From Bacillota bacterium (GTDB lineage Bacteria > Bacillota > Clostridia > Acetivibrionales > DTU013): DNA of 64,000 nt. This document shows positions 8,750-18,132 of the stretch, in pieces (position 1 is the first letter of the stretch; each line of letters begins with the position of its first letter). The DNA lies in the NCBI GenBank assembly GCA_023433505.1, contig JAEZCO010000059.1, positions 26,305 through 90,304 of the forward strand, given 5' to 3'. A program made the position numbers and the translations under genes. Under the pieces are notes generated by a model. The model ran no database searches, was not told where the DNA came from, and saw only the letters and a list, made by a program, of their open reading frames with translations.

Positions 8750-9487
8750 TTGAGCATTAAAGGTCGGATACATTCCTTCGAGTCCTTCGGCACTGTTGAC
8801 GGCCCAGGGATACGTTTTGTCGTATTCATGCAGGGCTGTCCGCTTCATTGCGTCTATTGCCACAACAGAGATACCTGGGATACTTCCGGCGGCAAGGATT
8901 ATACTGTCGGACAGGTATTGGCGGAACTCAATAAATATGCGAATTATATAAAATTCTCAAAGGGCGGAATCACCTTAAGCGGAGGAGAACCGACACTGCA
9001 GGCGGAGTTTGCTGCAGCACTGTTTGAAAAATGCCGCGAGCAAGGCATCCATACCGCTCTGGACACCAGCGGATTTGCCGATACCGGGAAAGTGGAGCGG
9101 CTTCTTGCTGTCACAGACCTGATTCTCCTGGATATAAAACATATGGATAGTGAAACGCATAGGAAAATAACCGGGGTGACGCCCGGGAAAATAGGAAGCT
9201 TTGCCCGCTATGCTTCCCAAAAAGGAATTCCCCTATGGATCAGGTATGTACTTGTGCCGGAGCTGACTGATTCGGAAAAAGACCTGAAAGCCGCAGCAGA
9301 GTTTATTCAGAGCCTTGAAACAGTAGAAAAAATAGAGGTGCTGCCTTATCATGGTATGGGTATACATAAATGGGAGGAGTTAGGTATCCGTTACCCCCTG
9401 GGAAATACGGCTCCGCCCACGGAAGAAAACATTGAAAAGGCCAGTCTGCTATTGGGTTCCAGACGTTTCAACAATTTTTTTCGCTAA
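8750..9487 (+). CDS. pflA: Pyruvate formate-lyase activating enzyme (radical SAM)
   Basis: Radical-SAM activase that installs the glycyl radical on pyruvate formate-lyase or a related enzyme. The cluster-binding CxxxCxxC motif is present as CPLHCVYC near residue 30, followed by the glycine-rich GGITLSGGEPTLQ (about 75-88). The length of 245 residues is typical for PflA and shorter than activases with an extra ferredoxin insert. AGGAGGG lies just before the TTG start at 8750. No glycyl-radical enzyme gene is next to it, so the target inside this genome is inferred only from the family. It has its own promoter. Confidence 0.88.
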   Translation: MSIKGRIHSFESFGTVDGPGIRFVVFMQGCPLHCVYCHNRDTWDTSGGKDYTVGQVLAELNKYANYIKFSKGGITLSGGEPTLQAEFAAALFEKCREQGIHTALDTSGFADTGKVERLLAVTDLILLDIKHMDSETHRKITGVTPGKIGSFARYASQKGIPLWIRYVLVPELTDSEKDLKAAAEFIQSLETVEKIEVLPYHGMGIHKWEELGIRYPLGNTAPPTEENIEKASLLLGSRRFNNFFR

Positions 9488-9490
9488 TTG

Positions 9491-9520
9491 TTGACATTGC
9501 CATATACATGTGTTTATAAT
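9491..9520 (+). promoter_or_regulatory. Consensus sigma-A promoter of the pot operon
   Basis: TTGACA at 9491-9496 and TATAAT at 9515-9520 with an 18-base spacer: both boxes are perfect. Its position decides the potA start, because a longer in-frame reading from 9510 would begin before the transcript. Confidence 0.85.
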
Positions 9521-9545
9521 GAATTATTTTGTGGGGGGCGGGCAC

Positions 9546-10583
9546 ATGGCAAAAAATATTATCGAGCTGGTCAACATTACCAAAGAGTATGCCGGCAGCG
9601 AAGCATTGAAAAATATTAACCTGTATATCCGTGAAAACGAGTTCGTCACGCTTCTGGGTCCCAGCGGCTGTGGCAAGACCACTACGCTACGGATTATCGG
9701 CGGCTTCGAAAAGCCTACCTCCGGCACAGTGGTTTTCGAAGGCCGGAATATCAACGATGTCCCGCCTTACAAAAGGAAGCTGAATACCGTATTTCAAAAA
9801 TACGCCCTTTTCCCGCACATGAATGTGGCTGAAAACATAGCTTTCGGACTTAAAATCAAAAAGCTGGACAAGGATACCATCCGGAAAAAAGTCGAAAACA
9901 TCCTCACCATGGTGAATTTAAAGGGCTACGAAAGCAGATCGGTAGATTCCCTCAGCGGAGGACAGCAGCAAAGGGTGGCCATCGCAAGGGCATTGGTTAA
10001 CGAGCCCGACGTCCTTTTGCTGGACGAGCCTCTGGGAGCCCTGGACCTCAAGCTGAGGAAAGAGATGCAGATCGAGCTTAAAAATATGCAGAAACGGCTT
10101 GGAATTACCTTCCTGTATGTCACCCATGACCAGGAAGAGGCCCTGACCATGTCCGATTCTATTGTGGTTATGAAGGAAGGCACCATCCAGCAGATAGGAA
10201 AACCGGAAGACATCTATAACGAGCCGAAAAACGCCTTTGTTGCAGATTTCATCGGTGAGAGCAACATCATCGGCGGAGTGATGAAAAAGGACTTCCTGGT
10301 ATGTTTTGCCGCTCATGATTTTGAATGTGTCGATAAAGATTTCGGTGAAGGTGAAGATGTGGACGTGGTTATCCGTCCCGAGGATATAAAGCTTCAAAGG
10401 GACGCCGGCGGAATGCTTCAAGGCCGGGTGATATCGGTAACCTTCAAAGGCGTACACTATGAAATGCTGGTGGAAGATACATCAGGCTACAAATGGATCG
10501 TCCATAATACTGTAATGGAACCGGTAAATACCATTGTCGGTATGAATATCGACCCGTACAATATTCAGATAATGAAAAAGTAA
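9546..10583 (+). CDS. potA: Spermidine/putrescine ABC transporter, ATP-binding protein
   Basis: ATPase subunit of the polyamine importer, working as a dimer on the inner face of the PotB-PotC channel. It shows Walker A (GPSGCGKTT, about residue 40), the LSGGQQQR signature (about 135), Walker B (VLLLDEPLGALD) and the H-loop (YVTHDQEEA); a TOBE-type domain follows from about 235. The 345-residue length is near the family norm. The ATG at 9546 is preferred because it lies after the promoter, and a GGGGGGCGGG run precedes it. potB follows after 37 bases, and the order potABCD is the classical one. Confidence 0.95.
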   Translation: MAKNIIELVNITKEYAGSEALKNINLYIRENEFVTLLGPSGCGKTTTLRIIGGFEKPTSGTVVFEGRNINDVPPYKRKLNTVFQKYALFPHMNVAENIAFGLKIKKLDKDTIRKKVENILTMVNLKGYESRSVDSLSGGQQQRVAIARALVNEPDVLLLDEPLGALDLKLRKEMQIELKNMQKRLGITFLYVTHDQEEALTMSDSIVVMKEGTIQQIGKPEDIYNEPKNAFVADFIGESNIIGGVMKKDFLVCFAAHDFECVDKDFGEGEDVDVVIRPEDIKLQRDAGGMLQGRVISVTFKGVHYEMLVEDTSGYKWIVHNTVMEPVNTIVGMNIDPYNIQIMKK

Positions 10584-10620
10584 AGCTGTAAAAATACTTA
10601 TAAATCGTAAAGGTGAAGCT

Positions 10621-11445
10621 ATGAAGAAAGGGTGGACAACCTATCCGTATTTGCTCTGGGTTATTATTTTTATAATCATTCCCCTTCTTCTTGTTGTGTA
10701 TTACAGTATAACTGTCAAAACTCCAACAGGTGTGGTATTTTCCACTGAAAATTTCGAAAAGTTTCTGCAGCCCATCTACCTAAAGGTTCTGGTCCGGTCG
10801 GTGGCGCTTGCTCTCATAAGCACCTTTATCTGCCTGCTGGCGGGCTATCCGGTGGCGATGATCCTGGCCGGAAGGGATCTTAAAAGGAAAAACACCCTTC
10901 TGCTTTTGTTCATCATTCCCATGTGGATGAATTTTCTCCTCCGGACCTATTCCTGGATGACGCTTTTAGAAAGAAAGGGTGTAATAAACAATTTTCTGAC
11001 TCTTGTCGGGCTGCCTCAATTAAACATTCTCTATACCGACGCGGCCGTAATTCTGGGCATGGTTTACAATTTTCTGCCCTTTATGGTGCTTCCCATTTTC
11101 TCGGTACTGACGAAAATCGACATCAACGTCATCGAGGCGGCGGAAGACCTGGGCGCCAATAAATTCACGGTATTTAAAAGAGTCACCTTTCCTCTCAGCC
11201 TTCCCGGCGTCGTTTCAGGCATTACCATGGTATTCATGCCGGCGGTCACCACCTTTGTTATTTCCAAGCTCCTGGGCGGCAGCCAGTACACGCTCATCGG
11301 CAATTTGATTGAGGACCAGTTCATGCGTGTTTACGACTGGAATTTCGGTTCCTCCGTCTCTTTGGTCATGATGCTTCTGATACTTGCCAGCATGGCGCTG
11401 ATGTCCAGGTACGACAAGGATAAGACGGGAGGTGCACTGTTTTGA
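10621..11445 (+). CDS. potB: Spermidine/putrescine ABC transporter permease PotB
   Basis: One of the two membrane subunits of the polyamine importer. Six hydrophobic spans are visible across 274 residues, beginning with YLLWVIIFIIIPLLLVVYY. The permease EAA loop that docks on PotA is seen near residue 180 (EAAEDLGANKFTVFKRVTFP). AAAGGTGA lies seven bases before the ATG. The stop overlaps the potC start in the sequence TTGA, so the two are translationally coupled. Confidence 0.95.
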   Translation: MKKGWTTYPYLLWVIIFIIIPLLLVVYYSITVKTPTGVVFSTENFEKFLQPIYLKVLVRSVALALISTFICLLAGYPVAMILAGRDLKRKNTLLLLFIIPMWMNFLLRTYSWMTLLERKGVINNFLTLVGLPQLNILYTDAAVILGMVYNFLPFMVLPIFSVLTKIDINVIEAAEDLGANKFTVFKRVTFPLSLPGVVSGITMVFMPAVTTFVISKLLGGSQYTLIGNLIEDQFMRVYDWNFGSSVSLVMMLLILASMALMSRYDKDKTGGALF

Positions 11446-12245
11446 CCAGAGTTGCAAAAAGGCTCTATCTTTTGCTAATATTTGTATTTTTATATGCCCC
11501 GGTCCTGATACTGATCGTATTCTCCTTTAACGATTCGAAATCCAGAGGCCATTGGGCCGGTTTCACGCTGAAATGGTACCAGGAGCTGTTCAGGGACAAG
11601 GAGATACTCTCCTCCCTGTATTATACGGTGGCTGTCGCCCTGTTGGCATCTTTGATCGCCACCATCATGGGCACCGCCGCTGCAATCGGCATCCATAAAA
11701 TGGGCGGGCTGAAAAAGTCCCTCGTAATGAATGCCACCTATCTGCCGGTTTTGAATCCCGACATCGTCATGGGAATTTCCCTGATGCTGCTGTTTATTTT
11801 TATCAATATTCCCCTGGGGTTTGTTACACTGCTCATGGCCCATATCAGCTTTAATGTACCCTATGTCATACTGTCGGTACTTCCCAAGCTTAAGCAGCTT
11901 AACAAGCACCTCTATGAAGCTGCGCTGGACCTTGGAGCCTTACCCTTCGATGCCATGCGCAAGGTAATCCTTCCGGAAATCATGCCCGGCATTGTCACCG
12001 GATTTTTATTGGCCTTTACCCTATCTCTCGATGATTTTGTCATCAGCTTTTTCACGACAGGCTCCGGTGTGTCGACGCTCTCCATTGTAATCTATTCCAT
12101 GGCGCGAAGAGGGATCAATCCAAAAATTAATGCCCTCTCCACATTGATGTTTTTAGCTGTGCTGATCCTGCTGCTGATCATCAACAAAAGAACCTCCAAC
12201 GGCGAAAATGCCAAGGAAACAGCCGAATTGAGCAATTTGCTTTAG
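11442..12245 (+). CDS. potC: Spermidine/putrescine ABC transporter permease PotC
   Basis: Second permease subunit of the polyamine importer, 267 residues with six hydrophobic spans. The EAA-loop motif is seen as EAALDLGALPFDAMRKVILP near residue 160. Translation starts at a TTG that overlaps the potB stop by three bases; GGGAGGTG lies within the end of potB at a suitable distance. The C-terminal tail is hydrophilic and short. A 133-base gap with two small inverted repeats separates it from potD. Confidence 0.95.
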   Translation: MTRVAKRLYLLLIFVFLYAPVLILIVFSFNDSKSRGHWAGFTLKWYQELFRDKEILSSLYYTVAVALLASLIATIMGTAAAIGIHKMGGLKKSLVMNATYLPVLNPDIVMGISLMLLFIFINIPLGFVTLLMAHISFNVPYVILSVLPKLKQLNKHLYEAALDLGALPFDAMRKVILPEIMPGIVTGFLLAFTLSLDDFVISFFTTGSGVSTLSIVIYSMARRGINPKINALSTLMFLAVLILLLIINKRTSNGENAKETAELSNLL

Positions 12246-12378
12246 GCGCTTATTGCCGCGTAAGTGCAACAAAAACGGGAAAATAATCTAACAGCGCGGC
12301 AAGTAAGTTCCATTGTTGGGTATGGGCGGCAGCCCATTTTAGAAGTACTGCAAATATAACTTAAAGGAGATATGAAAG

Positions 12379-13449
12379 ATGAAAAGACTGAAGCTTTTAA
12401 CAGTGCCCCTCCTCATTGTTTTTCTCTCAATGACGGCAGCGGCATGCGGCTCGGGTACAACTGCCGGTGATACGGCCTCCAAGGTAACCATCAACGTATA
12501 CAACTGGGGAGATTATATAGCCGAAAATACCGTCAGTGATTTTGAGGCCAAATACCCCAACATAAAGGTCAATTATGAAACCTTTACGACAAACGAGGAC
12601 ATGTATGTCAAAATCAAATCCGGCGGCTCCAGCTACGATATCGCCATTCCCTCCGATTATATGATCAAGCGGATGCTTGATGAAAACATGCTGAATAAAA
12701 TCAACCTGCAGAACATTCCGAATTACAGCCTCATTGACAGCCGTTTTAAAAATCTCTCCTACGATCCTGCCAATGAATACTCCGCCCCCTATATGTGGGG
12801 CACCGTAGGTATCCTTTACAATAAGACCATGGTGAAGGAAAAGGTGGATAGCTGGCGTATCCTCTGGGACAAGAAGTATGAGAAGCAGATTTTCATGCCT
12901 GACAGCGAGAGGGACAGCATCGGTATCACACTGAAAATGCTTGGCTACTCAATGAATACAAAAAATATCGGCGAGCTGGAAGAAGCGAAAAAGGCCTTGA
13001 TGGAGCAGAAGCCCATCGTTCTGGCTTATGTGGTGGATGAAGTGAAGGATAAAATGATCGAAGGCGAAGGTGCTCTGGCGGTGGTGTGGTCAGGGGATGC
13101 CTTTTACTGCATGAGTGAAAACCCGGACCTGGACTATGTCATCCCCAAGGAAGGCTCCAATCTCTGGTTTGACGCCATGGTCATTCCGAAGACCTCCAAG
13201 CACCAGAAGGAGGCCGAAACCTTTATCAATTACATGTGCGAGACGGAAACCGCCTTCCAAAACGCCGAATACATCGGCTATGCCACACCCCATACCGAAG
13301 CCAGGAAAAAGCTGGATCCCGAACTGACAAGCAACCGGAATGCCTATCCTGAGTCCGAGGACCTCCAGAAAGCCGAAATCTTCGAATATCCCGGCGACGA
13401 GCTGAACAAGGAATACAGCAGGATCTGGACGGAAATAAAGGCCAACTGA
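12379..13449 (+). CDS. potD: Spermidine/putrescine-binding lipoprotein PotD
   Basis: Extracellular binding protein that delivers polyamines to PotBC. The N terminus is a lipoprotein signal: basic start, hydrophobic core (LLTVPLLIVFLSM) and the lipobox TAAAC with the acylated cysteine at position 23. The mature part shows the typical opening INVYNWGDYIAENT and later SSYDIAIPSDYMIKRM. The length of 356 residues fits. AAAGGAGA lies eight bases before the ATG. The fragment AGTACTGCAAATATAACTT just before the ribosome site matches one arm end of the dispersed palindromic repeat. The stop is only eight bases from the convergent pyk stop, with no room for a dedicated terminator. Confidence 0.95.
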   Translation: MKRLKLLTVPLLIVFLSMTAAACGSGTTAGDTASKVTINVYNWGDYIAENTVSDFEAKYPNIKVNYETFTTNEDMYVKIKSGGSSYDIAIPSDYMIKRMLDENMLNKINLQNIPNYSLIDSRFKNLSYDPANEYSAPYMWGTVGILYNKTMVKEKVDSWRILWDKKYEKQIFMPDSERDSIGITLKMLGYSMNTKNIGELEEAKKALMEQKPIVLAYVVDEVKDKMIEGEGALAVVWSGDAFYCMSENPDLDYVIPKEGSNLWFDAMVIPKTSKHQKEAETFINYMCETETAFQNAEYIGYATPHTEARKKLDPELTSNRNAYPESEDLQKAEIFEYPGDELNKEYSRIWTEIKAN

Positions 13450-13457
13450 GAAGCTCT

Positions 13458-15209
13458 CTAGACCTTTATCACCCCGTAATATACGATTCCCCGGTCCGCA
13501 TCGATGGTAACAACGGAGCCGCTTTTCAGAATCCTGGTAGCATTGGCGGCGCCGACTACCACCGGCTTCTCAAGAGCCAGACCTACGATGGCCGCATGGG
13601 ACCCGATGCCTCCCTCTTCGGTAATAATGGCCGAAGCGCGTTTCATCAGCGGCAGGAAATCATTATTGGTGAAGGGCACGACTAATACGCAGCCTTCGGT
13701 GAAGTTTTGTTCTGCTTCCTTAAATGTGCCGGCTACACAAAGCTCTCCCGTTACCGTGCCTTCACCTATTCCGGCGCCCTGCACAAGAACCTTTCCCACA
13801 ATATGCACCTTTAGTATGTTGGTTGTACCGCTGACCCCAATGGGCACTCCCGCCGTTATAACCACAAGGTCTCCATTGTGTACAAAGCCTGATTCCAAAG
13901 CCTTATTAACGCCCATATCAAACATTTCATCCGTTGAGCTTGCCTCGTTGACCAGATAGGGAGTGACTCCCCAGGACAACATTAGCTGCCGCTGCACCCT
14001 TTTATCCGTTGTGGTGGATATGATGGGGCAGGAGGGCCTGAAGCGTGAAATCATTCTTGCTGTCTGCCCGGACTGTGTAACTGTTATGATTGCCGCCGCA
14101 TTAAGGTCCATGGCCGTCGTACAGGTAGCATGGCTTATGGCATTGGTAACGCTGATTTGAAGGTCAAAGGGGGCTAAGGAAAAGCGTTTCCAGTACTGGA
14201 TGGAGCTTTCGGCCTTTTCAGCGATCTTGCCCATCATCTCAAGGGTCTCCAGGGGATATTTCCCTATGGCAGTCTCCCCGGAAAGCATGATCACGCTGGT
14301 ACCGTCATAGATGGCATTGGCAACGTCACTGGCTTCCGCCCGGGTGGGCCTGGGATTGCGTATCATGGAATCCAGCATTTGCGTCGCCGTAATTACAGGC
14401 TTGCCATTGGAATAGCATTTCTTTATGAGCTCCTTCTGCATAATGGGGACCTCTTCTACAGGAATCTCGACGCCAAGATCCCCCCGGGCCACCATGATGC
14501 CGTCGGCAACTTTGATGATTTCATCGAAATTTCTTATGCCTTCCCTGTTTTCGATTTTTGCAATGACCTTAATTCCGTTTCCGGCATTTTTTTCAAGGAC
14601 CTTTTTTATTTCAATGACGTCCGATGCCTTGCGGACAAAGGAAGCTGCAATAAAATCAAATTCGTTTTCCACACCGAAGATGATGTCCTCCACATCCTTG
14701 GTTGTCAGTGAGGGGAGGTGGATTTCGGCATTGGGAACATTGATCCCCTTGTTGTTGCCGATTGCTCCTCCGTTCAAGACGGTGCAGATGATATCCCGCC
14801 CTTGAATACCGGTTACTTCAAGCTCTACAAGTCCGTCATTGATGAGGATCCGGCTGCCCTTCACCACATCCTTGTACAATTCCTTATAGGAAATGGTGCA
14901 TTGTGAAGAATCGCCTTCAATGTCTTCATTGACCAGCCGGAAGCTGTCACCCTGGCTAAGCTGGACTTCATTATTCTTAAACTTGCCGGTCCTTATTTCC
15001 GGTCCTTTTGTATCAAGAAGCAGCGGGATGGGAAGATTGAGTCTTTCTCTGACCTTTTTGAAAACATCCGCTCTTTTTTTATGTTCTTCATGGGTGCCGT
15101 GGGAAAAATTTATTCTGGCCACATCCATGCCCTTCAGCATCAGCTTACCCAGGATTTCTTCACTATCCACAGCAGGGCCAAGTGTACAAATAATTTTTGT
15201 TCTACGCAT
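13458..15209 (-). CDS. pyk: Pyruvate kinase with extra C-terminal PEP-utilising domain
   Basis: Last step of glycolysis: phosphoenolpyruvate plus ADP gives pyruvate plus ATP. The barrel shows RINFSHGTHEEH (about 33), DTKGPEIRT (about 65), MVARGDLGVEIP (about 240) and ATQMLDSMI (about 275). The regulatory C domain runs to about 470. Residues about 478-583 form the extra C-terminal sequence found in Bacillus and some clostridial enzymes, resembling the phosphohistidine domain of PEP-utilising enzymes, with the motif EEGGIGSHAAIVGLA that contains the histidine. GGAGG lies five bases before the ATG. The gene is convergent with potD. Confidence 0.95.
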   Translation of the reverse strand: MRRTKIICTLGPAVDSEEILGKLMLKGMDVARINFSHGTHEEHKKRADVFKKVRERLNLPIPLLLDTKGPEIRTGKFKNNEVQLSQGDSFRLVNEDIEGDSSQCTISYKELYKDVVKGSRILINDGLVELEVTGIQGRDIICTVLNGGAIGNNKGINVPNAEIHLPSLTTKDVEDIIFGVENEFDFIAASFVRKASDVIEIKKVLEKNAGNGIKVIAKIENREGIRNFDEIIKVADGIMVARGDLGVEIPVEEVPIMQKELIKKCYSNGKPVITATQMLDSMIRNPRPTRAEASDVANAIYDGTSVIMLSGETAIGKYPLETLEMMGKIAEKAESSIQYWKRFSLAPFDLQISVTNAISHATCTTAMDLNAAAIITVTQSGQTARMISRFRPSCPIISTTTDKRVQRQLMLSWGVTPYLVNEASSTDEMFDMGVNKALESGFVHNGDLVVITAGVPIGVSGTTNILKVHIVGKVLVQGAGIGEGTVTGELCVAGTFKEAEQNFTEGCVLVVPFTNNDFLPLMKRASAIITEEGGIGSHAAIVGLALEKPVVVGAANATRILKSGSVVTIDADRGIVYYGVIKV

Positions 15210-15326
15210 AGGCGCCTCCGTTTATTAGAATACTACAGATGATACACTATTTCATGCAACAAATCAATCTTCCCGGTATACGATGAAAATTAAATGCCCT
15301 CCGCCCGACTTATTGTAATAAAATAA

Positions 15327-15356
15327 TTGAATACCTATTCACATTTATGCTACAAT
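15327..15356 (+). promoter_or_regulatory. Sigma-A type promoter for the acyltransferase gene
   Basis: TTGAAT at 15327-15332, an 18-base spacer and TACAAT at 15351-15356, preceded by TGC, which gives an extended -10. The gene starts 44 bases downstream. Confidence 0.6.
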
Positions 15357-15399
15357 TCTTTTATAGATGTCCCAAAAAACTAGAGAGTAGACAGAAATT

Positions 15400-16605
15400 A
15401 TGGCTGCTGAATTCAAGAAAGCAAGCAGGCGGTTCAACAAATTCCTCAGGATAACCCTCGGCAACTACATGAGGTATCTTTTGAGCTATAGAATTACCAA
15501 CAACGAAATTGCGGGCCTGAAGCCGCCCTATATTGTACTGGCCAACCACACCAATTTCTGGGATCCTTTTCTTTTGTCCATGTGTTTCCCGGAACCGGTA
15601 TACTTTGTCACTTCCGACACACACTTTCGCCACCCTGTATTGCGGTGGCTTTTGAAGTTTGTCGGAGCCATCGCCAAAACGAAAAACGTCTCTGACCCGC
15701 AGACAATAAAGGATATCATCCGGACGACCAGAAACGGCGGTATTATCGGCATTTTCCCCGAAGGCCAAAGGAGCTGGGACGGCAAAACGCTTCCGCTTCT
15801 GTACCCTACCGCCAAGCTCATCAAAAGCCTGAAGCTCCCGGTGGTAACGGTATTGTTCAAAGGCGCCTACCTCTCCATGCCCAGATGGGCCAAAAAATCC
15901 CGTAAAGGCGATTTACATATGCTATGCAGCAAACTGCTGGATGCCAACGAACTTTCTTCGCTTACCACCGACGAGATCTATGCCCGGATGACCGAAAGTC
16001 TGAGCCATGATGAATATGAATACCAGAAAGAAAAAATGATCCGCTATAAAGCAGCCCATCAGGCTGAAAATCTCCAGCTTTTCCTTTTCTGCTGCCCTGA
16101 GTGCAACGCCATAGGAACCTTGAACTCCCGGAATAAGGATTTTTTCTGTTCCGGTTGCGGTTATACCGTGGAATACAATGCGTACGGATTTTTCAACAGC
16201 GCCGGCGGGAAGCTTTACTTTGAAAGCCCCAGGGACTGGAATCATTGGCAGCTGGAATATCTGGAATCTCTGCTGGAAAAAGAGGATGCAGCGGGCGCTT
16301 CCGGGGCGGTTTTTCAGGATAATGACGTGATTCTGAAAAGGGGAACAGGAGAAAGGCACAAGGCGTTAAAAAAGGAACAAACCGGGAAACTGACCCTGAG
16401 CAGGGATGCCATTCGCTTTGACGGCGAACAGGGACTATCCCTGGAAATACCTTTTGACGGCATTTCCGGCGAAAATGTGCAAATGAACAACCAACTGGAA
16501 TTCTATTATGAAAAAACACTTTACAGGTTTATGGGAAATTCATATCCTATGTCCGCCTATAAATGGGTAAAAACAATTGAATTACTTAGAAGCATGAAAA
16601 GATAG
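15400..16605 (+). CDS. PlsC-like 1-acylglycerol-3-phosphate acyltransferase with C-terminal zinc ribbon
   Basis: Likely transfers fatty acyl groups to lysophosphatidic acid or a related lipid at the inner membrane face. The acyltransferase domain (about 40-215) has the catalytic NHTNFWD motif (H50, D55) and FPEGQRSWDG (119-128). After it comes a four-cysteine ribbon: C232, C235, C250 and C253 in two CxxC pairs. The last 140 residues form a further domain not recognised, possibly a membrane-binding fold. The total of 401 residues is about 160 longer than plain PlsC. The ATG lacks a strong ribosome site, so the start is less sure than usual. The symporter gene follows after 39 bases and may be cotranscribed. 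Confidence 0.8.
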   Translation: MAAEFKKASRRFNKFLRITLGNYMRYLLSYRITNNEIAGLKPPYIVLANHTNFWDPFLLSMCFPEPVYFVTSDTHFRHPVLRWLLKFVGAIAKTKNVSDPQTIKDIIRTTRNGGIIGIFPEGQRSWDGKTLPLLYPTAKLIKSLKLPVVTVLFKGAYLSMPRWAKKSRKGDLHMLCSKLLDANELSSLTTDEIYARMTESLSHDEYEYQKEKMIRYKAAHQAENLQLFLFCCPECNAIGTLNSRNKDFFCSGCGYTVEYNAYGFFNSAGGKLYFESPRDWNHWQLEYLESLLEKEDAAGASGAVFQDNDVILKRGTGERHKALKKEQTGKLTLSRDAIRFDGEQGLSLEIPFDGISGENVQMNNQLEFYYEKTLYRFMGNSYPMSAYKWVKTIELLRSMKR

Positions 16606-16644
16606 TAATTGCAGAATTTCTTACTGTTGGAGGGGGCTGAAATT

Positions 16645-18012
16645 ATGAGCAATGAATGGTCGTATGTATGGGATATTCTCGTATTATCCCTGTTCCTGGG
16701 GCTGGCTACTTACATTAAGCGAAGCCTGCCGTTCTTCGAAAAGTTTTTTATCCCGAATGCAATTATTGCAGGATTTCTAGGGCTGATCCTGGGCCCGCAG
16801 GTTTTAAACCTGATCCAGTTTGATTCCGGCCATCTGGGAAATATCGTTTATCATTTGATGTCGGTAGGCTTTATTTCACTGGCGCTGAAGGACCGGAAAC
16901 GGGAGAAAAACAAAGATATCGTCAACACCGGTTTCTTTATTGTAAACGGATATGTTTTGCAGGGAATCCTTGGCTTCGGACTTTCACTGCTAATGGCCTT
17001 TACCATTTTCCCGAACCTGTTTCCCGTCTTCGGAATGCTCTTGCCGCTTGGCTTCGGACAGGGTGCGGCCCAGGCTTACTCCATCGGAAAGCAGTGGGAA
17101 TTGCCTCCCGTCGGTTTTTCCAACGGCGGCAACATCGGTCTTTCTATCGCCGCCATAGGCTTGCTTTGGGCCTGCCTGGGGGGTATCCCGTTAATGAATT
17201 ATCTGATGAAGGTCAAAAAAATCCTGCCCTCTCATACAGGGAGCCCGGCATCCAAAATCCAGCCGCATAAGGAAATTAAAAAAGAGGATGTCGGCGATAC
17301 GGAATCTGTCGACAGCTTCAGCATTCAATTATTCACTATCGGCATCATCTATCTGGTTACCTTTCTGGCATTAAAAGGCATTTCGGCTTTGCTGGCAAAC
17401 CTCGGACCCTTCTGGCAGAGCCTGTCGCTTATGCTGTGGGGCTTCAGCTTCATCGTAGCCTCCATCTTTGCCATCCTGTTCAGGTCCATATACGATGCCT
17501 TAAGGAAGAAGAAGGTTATCGTCCGTGAATATACCAGTGATTTCCTTCTGGAAAGAATCGCCGGCGGGTCCTTTGACTTCATGATCACCGCATCCATCGC
17601 TGCAATTTCCATCAGTATTTTAAAGCAATATCTGATCCCAACCCTTGTTATAACAATTATCGGCGGTGTGGTAACCATTTTATATACCGTATTTGTTTGT
17701 AAGCGGATCTATAAAACCGATGTGCTGGAAAATATCCTCGCACTTTACGGGACGCTGACAGGCATCGTATCTACAGGTCTTGCGCTGGTGAAGGAAATAG
17801 ATCCCGATTTTGAGTCCTCCGCCACAAAAAACCTGGTTCTGGGCAGCGGCGCAGGTCTGTTTGTGGGCTTACCCCTGATGCTTATTTTAAATGTCCCGGT
17901 TACGGGCTATGTAGCCAACAAGCCAATCATGTATTTATTCACGATGCTGGGACTGATCGTCTACTTTGTAGTCCTATCCGTACTGATGTATGTACGAAGG
18001 CCTAAAAAGTAA
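16645..18012 (+). CDS. gltS: Sodium/glutamate symporter-like membrane protein (ESS/GltS family)
   Basis: Predicted sodium-coupled glutamate uptake protein, about 455 residues with around ten membrane spans. Family-like segments are NAIIAGFLGLILGPQ near residue 35 and LGFGQGAAQAYSIGKQWE near 135. The central hydrophilic loop (about 190-220) is rich in charged residues. GGAGGGGG lies nine bases before the ATG at 16645; the longer reading from 16609 would place that site inside the gene. The substrate could also be another carboxylate. A palindromic repeat starts directly after the stop codon. Confidence 0.8.
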   Translation: MSNEWSYVWDILVLSLFLGLATYIKRSLPFFEKFFIPNAIIAGFLGLILGPQVLNLIQFDSGHLGNIVYHLMSVGFISLALKDRKREKNKDIVNTGFFIVNGYVLQGILGFGLSLLMAFTIFPNLFPVFGMLLPLGFGQGAAQAYSIGKQWELPPVGFSNGGNIGLSIAAIGLLWACLGGIPLMNYLMKVKKILPSHTGSPASKIQPHKEIKKEDVGDTESVDSFSIQLFTIGIIYLVTFLALKGISALLANLGPFWQSLSLMLWGFSFIVASIFAILFRSIYDALRKKKVIVREYTSDFLLERIAGGSFDFMITASIAAISISILKQYLIPTLVITIIGGVVTILYTVFVCKRIYKTDVLENILALYGTLTGIVSTGLALVKEIDPDFESSATKNLVLGSGAGLFVGLPLMLILNVPVTGYVANKPIMYLFTMLGLIVYFVVLSVLMYVRRPKK

Positions 18013-18118
18013 GTACCGGTGCAAATATAACTTCCCGTATAGATTTCTGAAAATGCAGTCTTGGAGCGCCGGTATTTTCAGAAAAACGGGAAGTAATATT
18101 TGCAGTACTCCTAAGTAC
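18013..18118. repeat. Dispersed ~100-bp palindromic repeat, copy C (well preserved)
   Basis: A clear copy with 18-base inverted arms, GCAAATATAACTTCCCGT at 18021-18038 and ACGGGAAGTAATATTTGC at 18086-18103, one mismatch apart. The inner arms CTGAAAATGC and GGTATTTTCAG also pair. Outer ends read AGTACCGGT on the left and AGTACTCCTAAGTACC on the right. It begins at the gltS stop codon. Confidence 0.8.
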
Positions 18119-18132
18119 CATATGGGAAAAAT

